From: JAQGMJ01 sp036271855
Lineage (GTDB): Bacteria > Pseudomonadota > Gammaproteobacteria > Burkholderiales > JAEUOS01
Length of the DNA stretch: 28,044 nt
Direction of reading: 5' to 3'
Assembly: GCA_036271855.1 (NCBI GenBank)
Contig: DATAZV010000397.1
Span: forward strand, 1 to 28,044
How positions within the stretch are numbered: the first letter of the stretch is position 1; the number at the start of each line of letters is the position of its first letter. Under the pieces are notes generated by a model. It made no database searches. It worked only from the letters and a program-made list of their open reading frames with translations, and was not told the origin of the DNA. Shown here one piece after another: positions 23,866 to 28,044 of the stretch. The position numbers were made by a program, and so were the translations under genes.

Positions 23866-24641
23866 CGCCTGGCCCCTTGCAGCGCAAGGCGGCGAAATTC
23901 GCCCGGCAGCATCAGGCGCGCGGCGCCGCGCAAGCAGGCATCCAGGCCAATGCCCAGGGCGCCCATGATCAGCACGTAGCCGAACATGCGGTCCGGATGC
24001 ATCGACTGCTGTTCGCGCACCACTGCGTAGCCCAGGCCGACGGGATTGCCGACCATTTCGGCGGCCACCGCCATGATCAGGCTGAGCGTCAGGGCCAGGC
24101 GGGCACCGACGAGAATGGCGGGCGCGGCGGCGGGCAGCAGGATGTTGAAGATGGTCGATACCGGGGAAAGCCGCAGCGTCCGCGCCAAGTCCGTCAGGCG
24201 CTGGGAGACCGCCATCACGCCGCCCATCGAGTTGACCAGCGCCGGCCAGATCACCGGCACCACGATCACCAGCAGTTCCATCTGGATCGAGAAGCCGAAC
24301 AACAGCAGCGCCACCGGCACAAAGGCAATGCCGGGCAAGGGCCGCAGCATTTCAACGCTCGCCAGGGTGTAGCGCCGCGCCTTGGGCGAGAGGCCGAGGA
24401 TGACACCGATGGCCGTACCGCCGCCGCAGGCGATCAGCCAGCCGAGCAGCGCCGCCGCCAGGGTGTGCCCGGCTTCTTCCCACAATTCGGCATGGCCGAT
24501 CATCCCGGCCAGCCCGCGCGCGATCGCTGTCGGCGCCGGCAGGTATTCGTACTCCATCAACCCGCCGCTGACCACGACCTCCCAGAGGGCGAAAAAAATC
24601 AGCATCCCGCCTACTCCGCAAAGGAGCTCGCGCGATTTCAC
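23862..24641 (-). CDS. NitT/TauT-type ABC transporter permease (first)
   Basis: 259 residues starting at GTG 24641 (VKSRELLCGVGGMLIFFALWEVVVSGGL). The GTG overlaps the ATPase stop as GTGA, which supports this start and indicates translational coupling. Membrane helices and the SsuC/TauC-type motif EMVGNPVGLGYAVVREQQ are visible, as is the AGAxxALLGWLIACGGGTAIGVILG-like early helix pair. Together with the second permease it forms the membrane channel of the importer. Two non-identical permeases instead of one repeated SsuC-like subunit are less common in this family but well known. Confidence 0.87.
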   Translation of the reverse strand: MKSRELLCGVGGMLIFFALWEVVVSGGLMEYEYLPAPTAIARGLAGMIGHAELWEEAGHTLAAALLGWLIACGGGTAIGVILGLSPKARRYTLASVEMLRPLPGIAFVPVALLLFGFSIQMELLVIVVPVIWPALVNSMGGVMAVSQRLTDLARTLRLSPVSTIFNILLPAAAPAILVGARLALTLSLIMAVAAEMVGNPVGLGYAVVREQQSMHPDRMFGYVLIMGALGIGLDACLRGAARLMLPGEFRRLALQGARR

Positions 24642-25420
24642 GCGCGGCCTCCGCTGCCGGTGCGAATGGCCGCATGCAATTCGTGGCGCAGGGCGACAAA
24701 GCGCGGCAACTCCCGTGTCGCTACCTGATCGCGCGGAAACGGCAGGCCGACATCCATTGTGAGGCTGATGGCGCCCGGTGAGCCGCTCAGCAGCGCCACG
24801 CGGTCGCCGAGGTATACCGCTTCCTCGATGTCATGGGTGATGAAGACGATACTGGCGCCGGTGGCCTGGCGCAAGTGCAGCAACTCGTCTTGCTGGGTCG
24901 CCTTGGTCATCGCGTCCAGGGCGCCGAAAGGCTCATCCATCAGCAGCACCGCGGGACGCATGGCCACTGCCCGGGCGATTTGCACCCGTTGCTGCATGCC
25001 GCCCGAGAGTTGCCAGGGATAGTCGTCGGCGTTACGCTCCAGGCCCACCAGGCGCAGCGCTTCCGCCACCCGGGTGGCGAGAGCCTCGCCCTTGAGCTCG
25101 CGCTCCACGCCCAGCGCGACATTGCGGGCCACGCTGCGCCACTGCAACAGCGCATTGCCGTAGTCCTGGAAAACAATGGCCACGCCGTCCTGCGGGCCGT
25201 TCATCGGCTTGCCGCGATAGCGCAACTGGCCGCTGGTGGGAGCAGTCAGTCCGGCGAGGATGCGCAGCAGGGATGTCTTGCCGGTGCCGGAGGCGCCGAC
25301 GATGGTGAGGATTTCGCCGGCGGCAAGCGTAAAGCCGACGTTCGACAGGACTTTGCGCGGGCCGCCGGCTGCCGGCAATACCAGTTCTACATCCTGCAGT
25401 TCGAAGACCGCTTCAGCCAT
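24638..25420 (-). CDS. NitT/TauT-type ABC transporter ATP-binding protein
   Basis: 260 residues from ATG 25420 (MAEAVFELQDVELVLP). The frame runs further up, but that part would overlap the binding-protein gene and has no family match; no clear ribosome site is visible, so the start rests on homology. All nucleotide-binding motifs are intact: Walker A GASGTGKT (42-49, K48), Q-loop Q85, signature LSGGMQQ (138-144), Walker B VLLMDEP (158-164, E163), D-loop GALD and H-loop H196 (ITHDIEEA). The form resembles SsuB/TauB/NrtD. It powers the import of the ligand delivered by the adjacent binding protein. It starts 17 nt after the binding-protein stop and overlaps the first permease. Confidence 0.92.
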   Translation of the reverse strand: MAEAVFELQDVELVLPAAGGPRKVLSNVGFTLAAGEILTIVGASGTGKTSLLRILAGLTAPTSGQLRYRGKPMNGPQDGVAIVFQDYGNALLQWRSVARNVALGVERELKGEALATRVAEALRLVGLERNADDYPWQLSGGMQQRVQIARAVAMRPAVLLMDEPFGALDAMTKATQQDELLHLRQATGASIVFITHDIEEAVYLGDRVALLSGSPGAISLTMDVGLPFPRDQVATRELPRFVALRHELHAAIRTGSGGRA

Positions 25421-25437
25421 GGCGATGCGCGCAAGCG

Positions 25438-26406
25438 CTACTTGGCCTCGACGATCAGTTTGGCGGGGTCGACATCGCGCTGCAGCTGGCCGATCTCGCG
25501 CATCGCCTTGATCCATGGCGTCAGTTGCGACGCTTCCAGGCGCGCTTCGTAGTTCGGAATCGGCAGCTTCTCGACCACTGCGGGCGGCAGATGGGTGTAT
25601 TTCGCGATGATGGCGCGCGACGGGCCGGGGTTGGCGGCGATAAAAGCCTTGGCCTCATTGAGTGCCTCGATCCACTGCTTGAGCACCGCCTGGTGGCTGC
25701 GCGCCCAGGCGCCCTCGGCGATCCACAGGGTGGTGCGCGAGGGATCGGCCACCGCCATGGTCAGGCTGCCCAGGCTGACGTTGCCCGCCGCCAGCATCTG
25801 GCCGAGAAAGGGCTGCGTGGTTTCGACCGCATCGACGCGGCCCGCCTTCAACTGGTCGGCCATGTTGGGAAACGGCACCTCCACCGCGCGCACGGCATTC
25901 GGCTCGACGCCGCTCTTTTTCAGCCAGTGCAGCGCGGCCACGTGAAGAATGGCACCGAGGGTCGGTGTGGCAATGGTCTTGCCCTTGAGCTGGGCCACGC
26001 TGCTGATGCCGGAATCCTTGCGCACCACCAGGCCGTTGCCGGTCTGGTCCGAGACTTCCAGCACCCCGCCGGCGACGCCGACGACATCCAGGCCGCTACC
26101 GGCCGACTTGATCAGGTCGGGAGGGGTTGCCGGGGCGATGTCGATCTGCTTGCCGACAGTGGCGGGCAGCAGCGAAATATTCTGCACCACCGTGAAGGTG
26201 ACGTCGAGGCCGTGCTTGTCGAAGATGCCCTGGTCTTTGGCCACCCAGGCGATGGTCCAGGTTGCGGCCGGAATGTAGGCCACGCGCAGCGGAACGGCCG
26301 CTGCGGATTGGGCGGCGGCATCAAGCGCCGCCGCGCCCAGAACCGCGCCCAGGAAAGCTGCCGCGACGGACAACTTCGCCCGATGCCTGAAAAGGTCAGA
26401 TTTCAT
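25438..26406 (-). CDS. NitT/TauT-type ABC transporter substrate-binding protein
   Basis: 322 residues from ATG 26406, preceded by GGAGACA. A signal peptide is clear: basic start MKSDLFRHRAK, hydrophobic Ala/Leu core, cleavage near DAAAQS at about residue 33. The mature part has the SsuA/NMT1-like pattern: LRVAYIPAATWTIAWVAKDQ, FDKHGLDVTFTVVQN, IDIAPATPPDLIKSAGSGLDVVGVAGG, LKGKTIATPTLGAILHVAALHWLKKSG and DQLKAGRVDAVETTQPFLGQML. It binds its ligand in the periplasm and delivers it to the permease pair. Relatives bind sulfonates, taurine, nitrate, pyrimidine precursors or aromatic acids, and the ligand here cannot be inferred. It is the first gene of the importer operon. Confidence 0.9.
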   Translation of the reverse strand: MKSDLFRHRAKLSVAAAFLGAVLGAAALDAAAQSAAAVPLRVAYIPAATWTIAWVAKDQGIFDKHGLDVTFTVVQNISLLPATVGKQIDIAPATPPDLIKSAGSGLDVVGVAGGVLEVSDQTGNGLVVRKDSGISSVAQLKGKTIATPTLGAILHVAALHWLKKSGVEPNAVRAVEVPFPNMADQLKAGRVDAVETTQPFLGQMLAAGNVSLGSLTMAVADPSRTTLWIAEGAWARSHQAVLKQWIEALNEAKAFIAANPGPSRAIIAKYTHLPPAVVEKLPIPNYEARLEASQLTPWIKAMREIGQLQRDVDPAKLIVEAK

Positions 26407-26451
26407 TTGCTGTCTCCGGATGTACGATTTTTGTGCCTGCAACCCGGGGCA

Positions 26452-26480
26452 AGAATAGCGGTAACGCCGGAGCGCCGCAA
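26452..26480 (-). promoter_or_regulatory. Possible promoter of the ABC importer operon
   Basis: On the minus strand TTGCGG (26475-26480) is followed after 17 bp by TATTCT (26452-26457), three and four matches to the sigma70 boxes. The start would fall near 26445, giving a leader of about 40 nt to the binding-protein ATG. The match is modest. Confidence 0.3.
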
Positions 26481-26588
26481 TCGCGATTGGGAACTCACCG
26501 TATAAGCGAAGAAGCGGCGCACCGGCGCAACCAGAAGGCGGAGCGCCGACGGCAGCGGCCCGGGCTTCGAAAACGGCCGCGGCTGCGG

Positions 26589-28044
26589 CTAGCGCGAAGA
26601 AGTCGCCTGGCTCGCCGAAGAGAGCACCGGCCCGCCGCCGCCCACCGCCTTGTAGACCGCCACCAGGCGCTCGCGCATCTGGCTGTTGCTGTCGGCAAGG
26701 TCGCGCTCGGCCTGGAACAGGGTGCGCTGCGCGTCGAGCTGGGCCAGGAAATCGGTCTGGCCGCCGGCATACTTCGCCCGCGCCAGGTCGTAGGCCTCTT
26801 GCGAGCCATGCTGCTTCTCCAGCAGTTGCAGATTGCGCTTGCGCTCGGCGCCATAGTTGTTGAGCGCGTCGTCGATTTCCTGCCATGCCTTGAGCACGGT
26901 TTGCTGAAAGGACACGGCGGCCTCCTGCTGCTGCAGTTCACGCAGCTCGACCACCGCATGGCGCCGGCCGGAATCGAAAATCGGTAGGCTCAGGCTAGGG
27001 CCGAGAGACCAGCGCCGGCTGCCCCAGTCGCCGAACTTGTCGCCCATCAGGGATTCGAAGCCGAAACTCGCCCCCAGGGTGATGCGCGGCAGCAGGTCGC
27101 CCCTGGCGACACCGATATTGGCGGTGGCCGAGTGCAGCTTTTCCTCGGCCTGGCGGATGTCCGGCCGGCGCCGCGCCAGGTCGGAAGGCACGCCGAGCAC
27201 GAGGTCCGGCAGGGGCGCATCCGTGCCAGCGTCCGTTCCCAGCGCCAATTCGCCCGGGCGCGCGCCGACCAATATGCTGATCTGGTTGATCGTGGCCGCC
27301 TCCTGCCCGAGCAACTGCGGTACGCGCGATTTGAGATCGGCCAGCTGCGCGTTCTGGCGCACCACATCGCTTTGGTCGGTCAGCCCGCCGCGGGCGCGGG
27401 CCTGGATCAATCCCAGCGCCTCCTCGGCGGCCGCGATGTCCTGGCGCGCGATACGCAACTGCCGCTGGGGCGAGCGCAGCTCGAAGTAATTGCGCGCCAC
27501 TTCGCTGCTGATCGACAGGCGCGCCTGCGCCAGCATTTCCGCCGCGCCGGCAAGGTCGGCATCCGCTGCCTCGATCGAGCGGCGTACTCTGCCCCACAGG
27601 TCCAGTTCCCAGGAAGCGTCAAAGCCGCTTTGATACAGGTTATAGGGACTGCTGAGCAGGGAGATGATCTGCTGCTGTCCGGCGCCGCCCGGGGCGATGG
27701 CGGTGATCAGCCGCGTGCTGGCCCCGGTCTCGCTTTCGCGCTGGCGCTTGGCACTGCCACTACCGTTGACCTCGGGACCGCGCTGGGCCGCAGCGCTGGC
27801 ACGCTGCGCGCGGCTTTGCGCGAAATGCAGGGCGGCGGTTTGCAGGTCGGGGCTGGCCTGCAGGGCGCGATTCTGCAGATCATTGAGGGCGCTGTCGCCG
27901 AACACCGTCCACCATTGCTCGGGCAAGATCGAAGGTTTGAGGACCAGGCCCTCGCGCAACTCGCCGGCTCCGCTGTGCCAGGTGCTCCAGTCGGCCGGCG
28001 CCGCCGCCTGCGGCGGCTTGAAATCAGGGCCGATCAGTGTGCAG
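26589..28044 (-). CDS. NodT-type RND efflux outer-membrane lipoprotein, N-terminus cut by window edge
   Basis: 484 residues are visible from the right edge to a TAG at 26589-26591. The first complete codon (28041-28043) is a Cys, followed by TLIGPDFKPPQ, the usual sequence right after the lipobox of NodT-type channels, so only the signal peptide and start should be missing. Two outer-membrane efflux repeats are seen (LNDLQNRALQASPDLQTAAL with the following helix; RRPDIRQAEEKLHSATANIGVARGDLLPRITL). The helical C-terminal part (QTDFLAQLDAQRTLFQAERDLADSN) is intact. It is about 25% or so identical-looking to the first channel by eye, so it is not a recent duplicate. It is probably the last gene of another efflux operon to the right, since the next gene leftward starts an importer operon after 182 nt. 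Confidence 0.9.
   Translation of the reverse strand, partial: CTLIGPDFKPPQAAAPADWSTWHSGAGELREGLVLKPSILPEQWWTVFGDSALNDLQNRALQASPDLQTAALHFAQSRAQRASAAAQRGPEVNGSGSAKRQRESETGASTRLITAIAPGGAGQQQIISLLSSPYNLYQSGFDASWELDLWGRVRRSIEAADADLAGAAEMLAQARLSISSEVARNYFELRSPQRQLRIARQDIAAAEEALGLIQARARGGLTDQSDVVRQNAQLADLKSRVPQLLGQEAATINQISILVGARPGELALGTDAGTDAPLPDLVLGVPSDLARRRPDIRQAEEKLHSATANIGVARGDLLPRITLGASFGFESLMGDKFGDWGSRRWSLGPSLSLPIFDSGRRHAVVELRELQQQEAAVSFQQTVLKAWQEIDDALNNYGAERKRNLQLLEKQHGSQEAYDLARAKYAGGQTDFLAQLDAQRTLFQAERDLADSNSQMRERLVAVYKAVGGGGPVLSSASQATSSR

Overview
The window is GC-rich (roughly 60-65% by eye) chromosomal DNA from a Gram-negative proteobacterium, most likely a betaproteobacterium of the Burkholderiales (Oxalobacteraceae-like). 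The support is the DUF3391/HD-GYP protein type, a four-gene RND efflux operon ending in a NodT-type outer-membrane lipoprotein, and the general gene style. The taxonomic call is inference. I see no rRNA, tRNA, CRISPR array, insertion sequence, phage gene or attachment site.

Layout from left to right. (1) Positions 1-3963, minus strand: a TPP-dependent 2-oxo-acid/acetoin-type dehydrogenase E1 alpha/beta pair, translationally overlapping and followed by a clear terminator hairpin, then an amidase-signature enzyme that runs off the left edge. No E2 or E3 gene is present. (2) 4253-7102, plus: a two-gene signalling unit of a DUF3391/HD-GYP protein with several degenerate active-site positions and a soluble PAS-PAS histidine kinase. 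(3) 7465-9510, plus: a large one-pass membrane protein joining a cytoplasmic Ser/Thr kinase to a periplasmic PhnD-like (phosphonate-type) solute-binding domain. This is the most unusual gene in the window. (4) 9715-11571, plus: an exported DUF3857/transglutaminase-like protein. (5) 11581-12405, minus: a metal-dependent cyclase/kynurenine-formamidase-like hydrolase.

(6) 12406-12897 is an AT-rich regulatory gap. It holds a good sigma70-like promoter whose -10 box overlaps a perfect palindrome, plus a second inverted repeat. (7) 12898-22407, plus: a complete MdtABC/MuxABC-OpmB-type tripartite efflux operon with adaptor, two different RND pumps and an outer-membrane factor, all closely spaced or overlapping. 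The adaptor and the first pump carry long low-complexity Gly/Ser/Lys/Asn segments. (8) 22441-26406, minus: a NitT/TauT-type ABC importer operon (binding protein, ATPase, two permeases) with a cupin gene at its end. (9) 26589-28044, minus: a second NodT-type outer-membrane factor. It is cut by the right edge almost exactly at its probable lipidated cysteine and probably ends another efflux operon lying to the right.

Together the window combines small-molecule catabolism and uptake (amidase, E1 pair, cyclase, cupin, ABC importer), toxic-compound export (two efflux systems) and envelope signalling (HD-GYP, histidine kinase, receptor-like Ser/Thr kinase). Substrates are not readable from the sequence. 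Any link between the catabolic genes and the importer is inference from proximity.
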